A DNA stretch of 64,000 nt, from assembly GCA_951802425.1 (NCBI GenBank), contig OX637798.1:868001-932000 (forward strand), given 5' to 3'. The notes below the pieces were generated by a model. It had not been told where the DNA came from and searched no databases. It saw nothing but the letters and a program-made list of their open reading frames with translations. Made by a program: the position numbers and the translations under genes. Origin of the DNA: Clavaria fumosa (Eukaryota > Basidiomycota > Agaricomycetes > Agaricales > Clavariaceae). Positions 1-11,140 of the stretch are shown piece after piece. The first letter of the stretch is position 1; the number at the start of each line of letters is the position of its first letter.

Positions 1-517
1 CGAAGTCGGGCTCTGCAAACGCAAACGCAAACGCTACCACCCCGCGCGTCATCTCCACGCGCAGTCAGAAGGCTGGTCTCCAGGTACGATTCACATTCCT
101 CCTGTTTTCTCCTTTCGATCCTTGAACCACGGCCGGTACAAGTTCCCTGTGGGGCGTATCCATCGATACTTGAAGCAGCGCACGCAGCACAATGTCCGCA
201 TTGGGGCGAAAGCCGCGGTGTACACGAGCGCGATATTAGAATATCTGACTGCGGAAGTGTTGGAGCTCGCGGGTGCGTCCCCCCTATGCCGTCTTTCTTA
301 TCTCTGTCAATGGGGTTGACCAAGGACCGTAGGCAATGCCTCGAAGGATCTACACGTGAAGCGGATAACTCCTCGTCATTTGCAGTTGGCCATCCGTGGG
401 GACGAGGAGCTCGACACGCTCGTCCGTGCCACTATCGCGGGAGGCGGTGTGTTGCCGTTCATCCACAAGAGCTTGACGACGAATGTCAAGGCGCCAAAGA
501 AGGTGCCTGAGTCGTAA
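1..517 (+). CDS. HTZ1: Histone H2A.Z, 3' part (5' end outside window)
   Basis: Replacement histone of the H2A family that is put into nucleosomes near promoters by the SWR1 remodeller. Three exons are readable: up to 83, 143-272 and 333-517, with GT-AG introns of 59 and 60 bp. The first exon ends in a basic, Ala/Asn-rich tail leading into AGLQ; the second begins [14 protein letters not shown] and contains the [21 protein letters not shown] helix region; the third has DEELDTL and the [12 protein letters not shown] acidic-patch and docking region. The acidic-patch and C-terminal segments match H2A.Z, not canonical H2A, which has NNAARDN and SKKTG-type stretches there. The start codon lies left of position 1, so the N-terminal tail is incomplete. 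Stop TAA at 515-517. Its neighbour CTP1 converges on it. Confidence 0.93.
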
Positions 518-966
518 TATGAGTAAAGAACCAGCCTTCTCACCTATTTACTTCTTTTTTCTGTGTCGGAGCCGAGGATGCTTGTGATGTTTATTGAGTG
601 CTTCGAGTTAACCTGGCCCTGTAACTTGTTATTCTACTGACTCCTCCGTTCTTCCACTTTGGCATCACTTGGCTTTGTATCGTATAATATGCATACAGCT
701 TTGGGGTGATCAAATCGGGTCCGACCACAAATGATCCGATGCAGCCGATTCTTTGACCGATCAACCATATGAGGCAGGATCACCGTAGAAACCCCATACT
801 GCACGAGCAGTACATGTAAAGTCGATCTGTGGAGGTGTACTAGGGGAATCAACATTCGGTCCAATCCCTCGGAGGGATGGAGTAGCCCTAAAATTGATGG
901 TCCAGACGTCTCGCGTGATGCCCCTTACCGTTGATTCTCAAGAGGTATAGAATGATGGTCAATTGT
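518..966. other. Intergenic, convergent 3' ends
   Basis: Space between the stop codons of H2A.Z and CTP1. It should hold both 3' UTRs and polyadenylation signals. I see no gene, RNA gene or repeat in it; the short open frame on the minus strand at 634-864 has no recognisable content. Confidence 0.5.
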
Positions 967-2364
967 CTACTCATGACGCATGATCTTCATTACATTTTCA
1001 TATACTGTGAACACGATACCCCCGCTCAGCTATGAGAGCAATCAGTCTCCCAGCTTTGGCAGTAGCTAGGCAACGGCAGGGGCACTCACAACCAAGCGCA
1101 CCAATCTCGGCGTCGTCCCCGTCCAAAACCTCAGCAGACCCTCTTCGGTGAAGATCCTGTAAACGCAATGGAAGGAATTGCGATACTGCTGGCGAGCGTC
1201 GAGAGCCTGCATGCGTGTTTTGACGACACTGGCAGGCCAAAACAAGTCAGTCATGACCGAGACTTTGTGAAACGCAAACAAAAGAAGACATACTCAAGAG
1301 GCATCGTGGAGTAGACCGTGACAAGCCCTGCGATGGCGCCGATGCCGAAGGTGATGGTGCTGGGGAGAGTCTGCCCGGGGCGCGCGGCCGTCCCCTGCAC
1401 GAACTGTTTAAGGGTGGTGTACGTTGTGAAGCGGACGGCTGAGTTGGCACCCTGGCGCATCATCTACGCCCAAACCGCTAGGAAGTCGTCGTTGAGGCGA
1501 GGGGAAAGGAGGGACAGGGTTCTTACCACGGGAAACAGGCCGCGATAGATGCCTCGGAGGCCCTCATGCCGCACGATTTCTGACGTGCCGTGGATAAGGC
1601 CGCGGTATTGTGGGTTCGGGCGCTTCGCGTCGTCAATGAGTTTCGTCCTAGGGAAAGGGAAACCGGTGATATGGGGGTAAGAGTTGGAGGATGTCACAGG
1701 AGGAGGAGGGGTGGCGCACTTGATCGTCTCTGATGGCGTGACGGCTAAGATAGCCTCCATCATGCCTGCACCAAGACCCGCTGCAGACGGGACATCATTC
1801 GTCTGGCGCAGACGAGGGTGGGACTTAGGACGGAAAGCACACACCGACAAGGCTACGTGGAGCGCTGACTTTGCCCTAGCCAAGAAATAGGCAAAGTCGC
1901 GTCAGCTCACGGGTCCGGTCGCGTCGCCCCAGGCAGAGGGACGCACTTGTGGGTCGGCAAGGATGGATTTGAAATAGTCGTAGCAGAGAAAGCGCACGCC
2001 CGCCTTGGCTGAATTCCCTACGATCAGCGCCGTGCATCCGGTGTATAGTCCAGCGATTCCTTGGTTTTTCAACGTGGCTCTGATCACAGAGATCGGGCCT
2101 TCGCGCTACGACACAGTATGGGCTTCATGATTTGTCCAACTGGCGGGGTTGGAGAGTGAAAGAGGGTTGCAAGCGCACCTGGCCGCTCAATTGAGAGCGC
2201 GTTTTGGCGAATTCGGTGGGGTATGTGAGAAACCTGACCAGCTGAAGCGGTTCGACTATGGCCACATGTTGCGAACGCGGGGCAGGAGAGACTCACGCTT
2301 CAATACCGCCCGCAGTGGCCCCCGCGATGAGGGAGTGCAGCGGTTTTTCGTTATGAATTGGCAT
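967..2364 (-). CDS. CTP1: Mitochondrial tricarboxylate (citrate) carrier
   Basis: Inner-membrane carrier of the SLC25 family that exchanges citrate for other di- and tricarboxylates, linking the TCA cycle to cytosolic acetyl-CoA. Nine exons can be set on the minus strand: 2364-2297, 2233-2179, 2105-1947, 1875-1845, 1780-1720, 1647-1527, 1463-1294, 1228-1090 and 1029-967; phases close to give 288 residues, the usual size. All three carrier signatures P-x-[DE]-x-x-[KR] are present: PTEFAK, PSETIK and PLDVVK, each starting one of three repeats of two helices. The family segments GNSAKAGVRFL, LAGLGAG-like and LSGGIVFTVYE are typical of citrate carriers. The start ATG at 2362-2364 gives the short N-terminus normal for the family; an upstream in-frame extension exists but looks non-coding. 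Confidence 0.93.
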
Positions 2365-2644
2365 CGTTAACTGTGGGTGAGCGGATGGGCTGAAAGACTT
2401 GCGCGACCCGCGCCAGATTATTGAAGATTGCGCGACCCGCGCCAGATTATTGAAGAATTCCCTCGTCCTCACTACAGTCACTACAGTGGCCTCGACAAAT
2501 TCTCTTCAACGCAGCACAAAAATTCCAAATGTCTCCTCTTCCCATCAGCTGAGCAAATGTTGTGATTTCGGATGTGCTAATACAAGTTCTACTGGCACGC
2601 GACCCCAACCAGCCTGAATAGTGACTGATCAGCTCGCAACAGCC

Positions 2645-3692
2645 ATGACCCATGTTCTACTACTTCGAGCGCCGTCAAAGGACCACCCTGACCGCTACGA
2701 GGATTGGCTGGGACGTCATGGGTACTTTCCACACTCCATTCCTCCCCTGGACACCGAATTGATAGGCCTGGATCACCTCGAGCGCATCGTAAGCGCCAGC
2801 CCGACCGCTCAAGGATACGATGGCGTCATAATCACCAGCGCTAGGGCGGTTGAGGCATGGAGAAACGCTGTGATCTCAAGGCAGCCGTCCTCCTCAACCT
2901 CTGACTTATTGGGTCGGTTCTTGAAAGTGCGCTTCAATCAGGCAGATAAATCTCAGACTGTCTTGACTTCGTAGCTGATTGGTCCACTGTACCATTCTAC
3001 GCCGTTGGTGAAGTCACCGCATCCGCACTCGCGGATATCCGTGCTGCTTGTGCGTCGCAACTTGCACCTCTGGATATCCGCGGCGGGTCCGAATCTGGCA
3101 CCAGTGAACGCCTCGCGCAATATATTATCAAGGACCGGGGGCATGCAGACCCTCAAACTGGTGTAGGGAAGTTGTTGTACCTGACAGGTGACAAGACGCG
3201 TGATGTTCTTCCACGTATTCTGAGCGATGCGGGCATTGTGGTTAAGCAGGTGCAAGTGTATTGCACGAAGGGATCTGCGCGATTTGCAAGTGCTCTCGAG
3301 GATGTGTTGCGGGCTGCTGGTGCAAGCGCAGGTGTGCACGATGAGCCCACTCTAGCCAAGCAATGGTTAGCGCTCCTTCCGTTTGCTGACAGAGACCATA
3401 CGGTATAGGCTCGGGTATATGGTGGATCGTATATTTCGCCCCTTCGGCTGCGAAACTTGTCACGCCGACGTTGCGCGGCATCTTTGACCTGCCTATGGTG
3501 GAGAGCAGCGCCCCGCCGAACGTTGGGCGTGCCCGCATTGCTGCGATTGGACAGACGACGTCGGCATTTCTGCGCGATGAATTGGGACTGTCAGTTGCGG
3601 TCGTGCCAAGCAGGCCCACCGTTGAGGAGCTTGTCACTCGCCTCGTGGAATTTGACCGAATGGCGACAGAGTCTGCCATGGACGGTAATTGA
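2645..3692 (+). CDS. HEM4: Uroporphyrinogen-III synthase
   Basis: Fourth enzyme of haem synthesis: it closes hydroxymethylbilane to uroporphyrinogen III with inversion of ring D, in the cytosol. Exons 2645-2912, 2975-3331 and 3409-3692 join in phase to 302 residues, near the family's usual 260-300. Family landmarks in order: an N-terminal VLLLRAP strand, GYDGVIITSARAVEAW, VPFYAVGEVTASAL, LLYLTGDKTRDVLP, the QVQVYCT linker, IVYFAPSAA, RIAAIGQTTS and a C-terminal SRPTVEELV. These are the two-domain hinge and active-site segments of HemD/HEM4. Primary sequence conservation is low in this family, but the order and spacing of motifs make the call firm. CTP1 is divergent, with 280 bp between the start codons. 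Confidence 0.92.
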
Positions 3693-3974
3693 TATTATCT
3701 TTTCCTTCACCGTCCCCGCTTCAGCGTATGTGTGCTGTTCTATGCCATGCATATTTCGGGTTGGTTTGTCGTTGTAATTATTGTCCTCGTACCAGAGTGC
3801 GCCTAGCGGTGTTGTACGTAAAACAATTCCCATCAGGGTCCATCCTAGTCTTCTAGTCGTTCGTTCGCCTCCGACGCGCACTGTTGCTGCAGATTAAAAG
3901 AGACTGACGCTCGTTTTATTCACAGTCGTTCTTCTCGTCGCTCGCTCCTATTTTATCAGCCAATTTGTCTTTCT

Positions 3975-6900
3975 ATGAGTCTGGGGAAGCGTCTACCGGT
4001 CAAACTCGTGTCGGCTTCGTCGTCGCAGACTTCTCTCGTGTCGGCAACGTCTACCCTTGGTCCTGTCGTCGAAACAGGCTTGCCTCCATCTCCCAATTAC
4101 GAGGTACGCGTCATTGAGACTCGCGTTGGGCTGGTTTGACGCGACGCCTCGTGATTGCAGCGGAGTGTATCAGAGAAAGTTCGTCCCTTCTCTTGCGAAT
4201 CCCGAAAATTTCTTTTCTGGACGTTAACGCAATCAACATGAACTACAGTACTATCTTTCCCCAGATCCGGAAGCATGGGGTTCCACCTCGCTTTACCCGG
4301 GTACGCCGGAGTTCGACGACCAACTGCACAACCCAGACCCCGTCCGTGACTACAAGAACGACCGCGGCGGTCGTATCTTTACCACGAGAGGTATCATGAA
4401 CCTGGGGTGTCTCTCGGTGATAGTTGTCGGACTCATGACCTTGTTGTAAGAAATATCCCTCACCATGCCTTTCTCATGTCTAATTTGCCGATGAAGTGCA
4501 GGTTTGTGTGCCCTTCCCGAGCACCAAAAGTAGACCCATTTATATCTTGTCAGGTTACCCTTTGCTCACACATCTACGAAAACAAAAACAAACGAACCAA
4601 GGCGGATTTAATCTTGGTTGGACTCTTTCTTGTGCAGTATTCACGATTTCAAATGACTCTGACATTCTTTTCTAGGTGGGACGAATGCCACAGGACAAAT
4701 AGCAGTGATGCCGGGCAACTTTGGGCTAATAGATCTTGACACACCTCGCTCTGCTTACGCCAAACAGTCCTATCTGTACCCTGACCATGAGCTAGAACTT
4801 GTCTTCTCAGACGAATTCAACGTGGAAGGAAGAACATTCTATCCGGGAGACGACCCTTACTGGGAAGCTGTGGATCTGCATTACTGGGCAACGGTACCCT
4901 CCAAGTTCCCTTCATAGTTCTTGTCCTTCACTGACGCGACCGATCCCTCCAGAACGATCTGGAATGGTACGATCCGGTACAAGCGACCACAAAAGGAGGC
5001 GCGCTCGTATTAAGACTCGACAGAGTTGACCCAGCAGACAATCACAATATGCCCTATCGATCCGGCATGGTTCGTCGGAGCTCCACCTTTCCCTCCGTGA
5101 TCCCTGATTTTTATTTTCCGCGCAGATCCAAACGTGGTACGTATTACTTGCTAAGCGTCGCGGCAAGCCAAGTGGTGACACAACACTCTGTCTAGGAATA
5201 AGTTCTGCTTTACAGGAGGTCTCATTGAAGGTCAGTCTAGTAGAATGAGGGGCACAATTCCATGTTAACACGTCACATTAGCTGCTGTCATATTGCCTGG
5301 GGCGAGTAACGTGGTGTAGGTCTTGACACCCTCAATTAGAGCCTCTACATTGACTCACACAAGTCGTTTTACAGCGGTCTGTGGCCAGCAGTGTGCGTTT
5401 GTCTTTCTCTCGTCTCACCTCCATCCCTTGACACATAGTAGGTGGACCATGGGTAATCTTGGGCGAGCTGGCTTTGGAGCCACTCTCGAGGGCATGGTAG
5501 GCGGTCACCAGTCTCGCCGTTCCGTCCCAGTGCCCTGACGCGGCGGCAATGCTTTTCAGTGGCCATACAGCTACGACTCGTGTGACGTCGGGACGTTGCC
5601 GAACCAGACGTACCCAGATACAAGCACCCCACTCGCTGCCGTCCAGGATGGCGATCAATACAACGGCGGTGTTTTGGTGCGTCTGGTCTTTCCTTCGTTT
5701 TTCATCCTCTTCCTCATGTTCTCTATTTCCTTCACTTTCGCACGCCTTCCTTTTATTTCTTTGTTACGTCACGCCCGAATGAAATCTTTCCCCCCTTACT
5801 TCCTTCGTTGTTTCTCTTCTTCTGGGTAGTCTTACCTGCCTGGTCAACGGCTATCGGCGTGTACCTGCCCAGGGGAGCCTCACCCTGGGCCGATTCGGAC
5901 AGACGGAACTTATGTAGGTCGAGCCGCCCCGGAGATCGACCTCTTCGAAGCGACGATCGAGGAGGGTATAGGAAAGGTAATGTTTCCTCTGATAATTACG
6001 ACCCGCCAATATTGAGAACGCATTCATTTGGTGATGTGAATAGGTCTCGCAATCTGCACAGTGGGGGCCGTTTAATGTACGCGTTGCTTTTGTCGAGATC
6101 AAGGACATGTTCGCACTGATTCGCACCCATTCTCTTTCTCCAGGCTCAGTACCATTTCCTCAACAACAGTGATACCGTGCAGATCACCGATCCACAAGTT
6201 ACCGTGATCAATCCTTACGTAGGCGGTGCGTCGAATTTGCCGACCTCTTTTTAATGTCACTGCTTGACGTACGACGTGACCTGGACCCGCCTGTGCTTCA
6301 CTTCACCCTGCAGGTGTCTTCCAGCAGACCACTAGCGGGCTTTCACTCAGCAACCCGGATTGTTACGAGCTCGAGAAGGGTTGCTACAGTCTGTATGGTT
6401 TCGAGTACAAGCCAGGGTAAGGCCCGCAATTTTTGCGCCAGCCCTTCTTTTCCGGCTTTCTTTTGTACTCCTGCATACTCACTAAGGCTTAATCTAGCTT
6501 CGCCGACGGCTACATCACTTGGATCAACGACGGAAAGGTGATGTGGACGATCCAGTCATCTGGGATGGGTCCAGACACCGCGACTGAGATTGGGCCACGA
6601 CCCATCTCCCAAGAACCGATGGTGAGGAGTCGTCCGTCTGGCCGGCAATATGATTCTAATTTGACCGTCCTCGTTGTTGTCCTCACAAACTGCCGTGACC
6701 TTAGTACATCATCGCCAATCTTGGTTTCTCGCACAACTTTGGAGGCATTGACTTTGAGCATCTCGCCTTCCCTGCGGATATGAGCATCGACTACATTCGC
6801 GTATACCAGCCGAAGGGGGCGCGCAACATCGGATGCGACCCACAAAGGTTCCCCACCATGGATTACATTCAGAAGTGAGAGCGCCTTGCCTTTTTCTTTG

Positions 6901-7038
6901 GCCTTTTCTTCGTGGCTGACGACGCGGGTAATGCACAGGTACCTTCATTCGTATACGAATGCCAACCTGACGCGCTGGACTGGGCATCCATACCCACAAG
7001 TGTGGCCGAAGAACAGACTACTCCATGGTGGTTGCTAA
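3975..7038 (+). CDS. GH16 beta-glucan synthesis-associated protein (SKN1/KRE6 type)
   Basis: Type II membrane protein of the secretory pathway needed for beta-1,6-glucan in fungal walls. It is in many exons (about 14) with short introns. Exon 1 is 3975-4103 and exon 2 starts at 4249. A cytosolic N-terminus ends in one hydrophobic helix (GCLSVIVVGLMTLL, near 4400-4447). The luminal part has LVFSDEFNVEGRTFYPGDDP, then GLWPAVWTMGNLGRAGFGAT, and the GH16 catalytic motif EIDLFE (around 5935-5950) carrying nucleophile and acid/base glutamates. It ends with MSIDYIRVYQ and a Cys-containing tail, stop TAA 7036-7038. Exon limits between about 4445 and 4560 are uncertain; one tiny exon may be missed there. 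SKN1 and KRE6 cannot be told apart here. Confidence 0.92.
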
Positions 7039-7417
7039 ATCTCTTCTCCATTCTTTGCCGACCTCGATCATATAGGGACGGGACTCTCCTTTCATATCAC
7101 ATATATCTTTGACACCATCACAATGCGTTAGAATTTTTGTTACCCACATCATATACATCACTTTCGTTTTGTCCTTTATGTCCTTCACATCCTTGCAAAG
7201 ATAGGGCCAAGCAACGTGAATCGCCATGAGCATTCATACAATATCAAACATTGGATCATCGAAGGACTTATAAATGGACAGTTGCCCGTCCACGTGAAGC
7301 CATGATCTCTGCCCTCTAATTCAGATCTCCATGGACCCTTCACCGCTCTCCGCTGCTGGGGCTGGGCAGACCAAGTCTCAAGTCTGGCAGACAGACCACT
7401 CCTGCACATAAAAAAAT

Positions 7418-8866
7418 TCAAATGACTTCGTGCGTTCCCCGCCAATCAAAGAGAAGCAACCCGCGTCGCGTCTGGAAGAAGACAATGACCTCGAACAGCC
7501 CGCAGAGATGGAAGATGGCGCCGGCGGTGAGCGTAGCGGCAGAGGGGACGCGGGGCGGCCCTTGGCTAGGCTTGCGCCCGAACTGGAGCCACTGCACCAT
7601 GGTGAGGGGTATGACGAGTACACTGAAGACTAGAGGGTAGCTGGCGGAACACCCGTGAACGACTCTCAGAACATCTGAGAAAACAAAAAACAATTATGGA
7701 ACTTACATGAGCATGACCCTCGCGATTCGGCGCCGGTCCACGTCGACATTTTGTTTTCGGAGCGTGAAGAAGAGCGGAATGTATGTGAGGAACACAACGA
7801 CCAATGCTGTCCATAGCCAGACATACACTCCTGCGAGCTGGAACGTAATGAATGGTGATCGAATGAAGCACCAGTACTGTGAAAAGGGTTTGGCGGATTA
7901 GGGACGGAGCGCGAATCAAAAGAGCCACCCAGGAGGGTAGGAAACACCTACAGGATTCGGTGCGTAGAACGCTGGCTCCACATGCCGATTTATCACAGAT
8001 ATGGCGAGCGTCAGCGCCGTCGTGAGCAGCCACACAAAGACGATCACGAGTCGCGGGAAAAGTAGCGAGTGAATGGCGCGCAGCCAGAAGAGAGTAATGA
8101 ACGTGTGGACAGCAATAAACTAGTTTGCGAAAGGTCAGGGATCGAGATGTAGCCAACTAAGACCAAGAGAATAGGAAAGGGAGATTACGTACAGTCGTGT
8201 TCAACGCCAACGCCATGGCGCCCATCTCAATCAACATGCCTGTGCATCGCGCACTGAGTCCGGACGTTTTAGTTCCTTGCGCAGGTACACTACTCACCTT
8301 GAGTTGAGCACACGGGCCCGGGATACACTTTTCCCTCGATCAGCCATTTGCCATTGAGTAGAGCCGCCATTGAGGCCACCAGATTTGAAGAAAATAAGGA
8401 AAGCTGGAATCGAATTATCAGCGACGTCGTCTCCTCGACATTGAAGTAGATATAGCCAGCATCACTCGCCATGAAGACGTCCATTGGGACGTTGACGAGG
8501 GGTCTGCCGGACTTGCTTGCATTCCGGATATAATTTATCTATTCACGACTTCCAGTAGCTGATGCCGTTGCAGCGAGAGTAGCTGCACTCACGAGCACAC
8601 GCGCAAAGACGTAAAGTATAGCAATTGCAGATAGGAGTCCGGAAACGAAGACAAACTGTTTGGAATGTGTAAGAGTGAACCCATTGGAGCGCGGTGGCAC
8701 GCACCGTCAAGCCGATACTTTCTCCGCGTGTGAGACAGTGCAACGAGGTTTCAGGAAGCAGACGTTCTTCCGGTGTGCAAATGGAGCCCTCGAGAGGAAG
8801 TATGGCAGAGACTGTCGAGGTCACTGCTGCCATTGTAATGGGCATTGCAATGGAGGGAGGGTTCAT
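7418..8866 (-). CDS. Putative Git3/cAMP-receptor-like GPCR, copy A
   Basis: Seven-helix membrane protein, one of four paralogs in the window (others at 40.8-46.6 kb). The N-terminus (from 8866) is a short Ser/Thr-rich stretch followed by GSICTPEE and the family motif HCLTRGESIGLT. Then come helix 1, the conserved VPMDVFM segment before helix 2, KWLIEGKVYPGPVCSTQG at the start of helix 3, helices 4-5, SYPLVFSVLVIPLTMVQW (helix 6) and AIFHLCGLFEVIVFFQTRRG (helix 7). About eight exons are interrupted by short introns. Cys in CSTQG and in the loop before helix 5 fit the usual receptor disulfide. Ligand and G-protein partner cannot be inferred. Exon limits are approximate; the start could be the downstream Met at about 8845. 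Confidence 0.72.
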
Positions 8867-10636
8867 AGTGGCGACGAGTTCATTGAAAGTCCTTCGAAGG
8901 GCCTAAGCTTTTGCCGCAAGCTGAGGTCGGCAGTATTTCATAACTGCGGATATTGTCCCCGCAGTTATGGAATATTGCCTGGGATAAGCGTCACATTTTG
9001 AAGACGAGGTCACACGTGGTGTGTTGCATTCTCCCGAGATTTTCTCCTAAGATGTAGCGGTTCAAGTCGAACGACCATGGGAAAACCCGAAGTGAGCTTG
9101 CTTACAGGCTCGTCTTGCAGTCGTGACTAGGGATCACTTGTCCGTTTCTACCATGATATAATAACTGCAGGATTGGAAATTGGGCTCCTGCCTTGACCTT
9201 GTATCGCGTTGTAGGATAATAGTAAGATTGACTGTTTGTCCGCGCGATTAGCTTTTAGCCTAAACGATGACATGTGGCTTACTTCCAGCAGTGGAACTCC
9301 GAGCTTGAACTTCGTGTCGCGCACCATTTTCCATGAAGCGAGGTCGAAGCTTTCCTAATTGAGCAAACCGACATTTGATGGCGTGCTGTGGACGTGGTTC
9401 ATGCGCCATCGCCGCTGATGAATCGCGAATATCCGACGGAGTATCCGTAGAATACCTGTTATGCAGCGCCGAGTGACCCTAGCACAGTGGGCGACTCGGA
9501 TTCAAAACTTGGCTATATGATTGGGCTGAGCTTTTTCCATTCATTCGGACGTGCTGAACGGAAATCAAGCAACCGGCTGGGTTCAGTTTACGGCACCGCA
9601 TCAAGTTGAGAAGCGCGACGCGCAAGTGACAGAGAATGGCACAGCCACCATCCAACTCTCGGAACCGATACTCAAATCTCGTCTGAGAAGAATGCTGATG
9701 CATCTTAGTGTAAAGAGGTCTTCCAATGGTGTTGAGGGAGTCTGATACTTGGGAGTCGACGAAAGTGAGGATTTTTTTCGTCGTTGCTGCTCCGTAGTAA
9801 GATTCCAAATTGCGCAGATGCACACTTTTGATTTCTGGATTTGTGGGTAGATTCCTAGCCAAGCAACCAGTGTCAACTAATTTGCCTCTCAAGGCTTGAT
9901 GAACTGTGACATGTGACTGTTGGCAACAGTCTGTTGCACACTCTGCAAGAAAGTTGACCCCTTCCTCCCAGGGACCAAATTATTGTAATTGAATGAGAGA
10001 ATGAGAATTACACCCCAGACAAATAAACATAATGGTTAATCTTGCATTTTCTTGTTACTTTTGAAGGGGTGGAAATCAATTCTTGGTTGAAGGGAATGGT
10101 AAATAGCATAGTTATGTTCTACAAACCTTTGCTCTTACACCATGCAAAAATGTTAGGCACAGGCTAGTTGTTACACTCACAAAGGTGGGGGACTGAGTCC
10201 AGATGTTACACCAGGAGATGCAATGCAATGCAGGAGTGTTACACAGAGTAGCATCTCATAATACATAAAGCCATAATGCACAATTTTTCTTTCTTTGGGC
10301 CTCCACAAAAGCAATAAACATAGGCTTTCAGGCAGACATCAGCAAAAAAGTTCAGTGGCTGTAGCCACCAGCCAAGATATATAGCCATTTTTTCACAATA
10401 TTGCTGGATGGAATTTCAGTAGTTCATGGTAGCAAATAGTAGATCTGCACACTGTACTATATAGTGCATGGTAGTGTGGGTAGACTCAGTGCCAGGTCTG
10501 TAGTCCATGTAGCCACAGCATCTACTCTGTAGGAATCTCTAGTCACCAGCCATACTACACTGAACTACATAGCAGACCTGCCATGTTACATAGAGCCACA
10601 TAGCAGACCTGCTATGTTACATAAAGCTACATAGTA
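8867..10636. other. Intergenic, no convincing gene
   Basis: Ordinary composition up to about 9.9 kb, then clearly AT-richer. It holds the promoter of the GPCR gene on its left. An open frame of 137 codons on the minus strand (9479-9892) resembles nothing I know and lacks splice or domain support. From 10.4 kb onward there are several short degenerate repeats built on CATAGCAGACCTG and TGTTACATA-like words. Confidence 0.5.
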
Positions 10637-10944
10637 GACCTGCTATTGCCTATTCGGAATAGGCAATATCAGACCACAGCTGAGAACAATCTTCAAATCT
10701 CTCTACCCCTTTTGGCATATCATTTGATTGAGCATACCATGTCAATTCATTGAACATTGAATGAGATATGGGATATGGGTGGATCAAAAAGACCTGCTAT
10801 TGCCTATTCGGAATAGGCAATATCAGACCACAGCTGAGAACAATCTTCAAATCTCTCTACCCCTTTTGGCATATCATTTGATTGAGCATACCATGTCAAT
10901 TCATTGAACATTGAATGAGATATGGGATATGGGTGGATCAAAAA
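10637..10944. repeat. Tandem duplication of a 154-bp unit with a hairpin
   Basis: Two directly adjacent, essentially identical copies of 154 bp: 10637-10790 and 10791-10944. Each opens with GACCTGCTATTGCC and contains the perfect inverted repeat TTGCCTATTC-G-GAATAGGCAA. Each ends in GGATCAAAAA. It lies 200 bp beyond the 3' end of the NLR gene. The near identity suggests a recent duplication. Confidence 0.9.
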
Positions 10945-11140
10945 TTTCAACCACTTTGTCAATTGTTGCTCAGAACATTTTCATCTCCAACCAGACAAAT
11001 CCATTGAGAATTAGGGGAGAAATGTTAGTCATACATTCTATTGAAGTATTAGTAGAATTCAAGCTCTGCCAACCATTTTATAAAAGGCTGGAATGAGGGT
11101 AAGTGAACCACAAGATTGCAACCATGTGCAATCAAATTTA

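Noticed and set aside
9479..9892. 137-codon minus-strand frame
   Set aside because: No recognisable domain, unclear start, and composition like the surrounding non-coding DNA.
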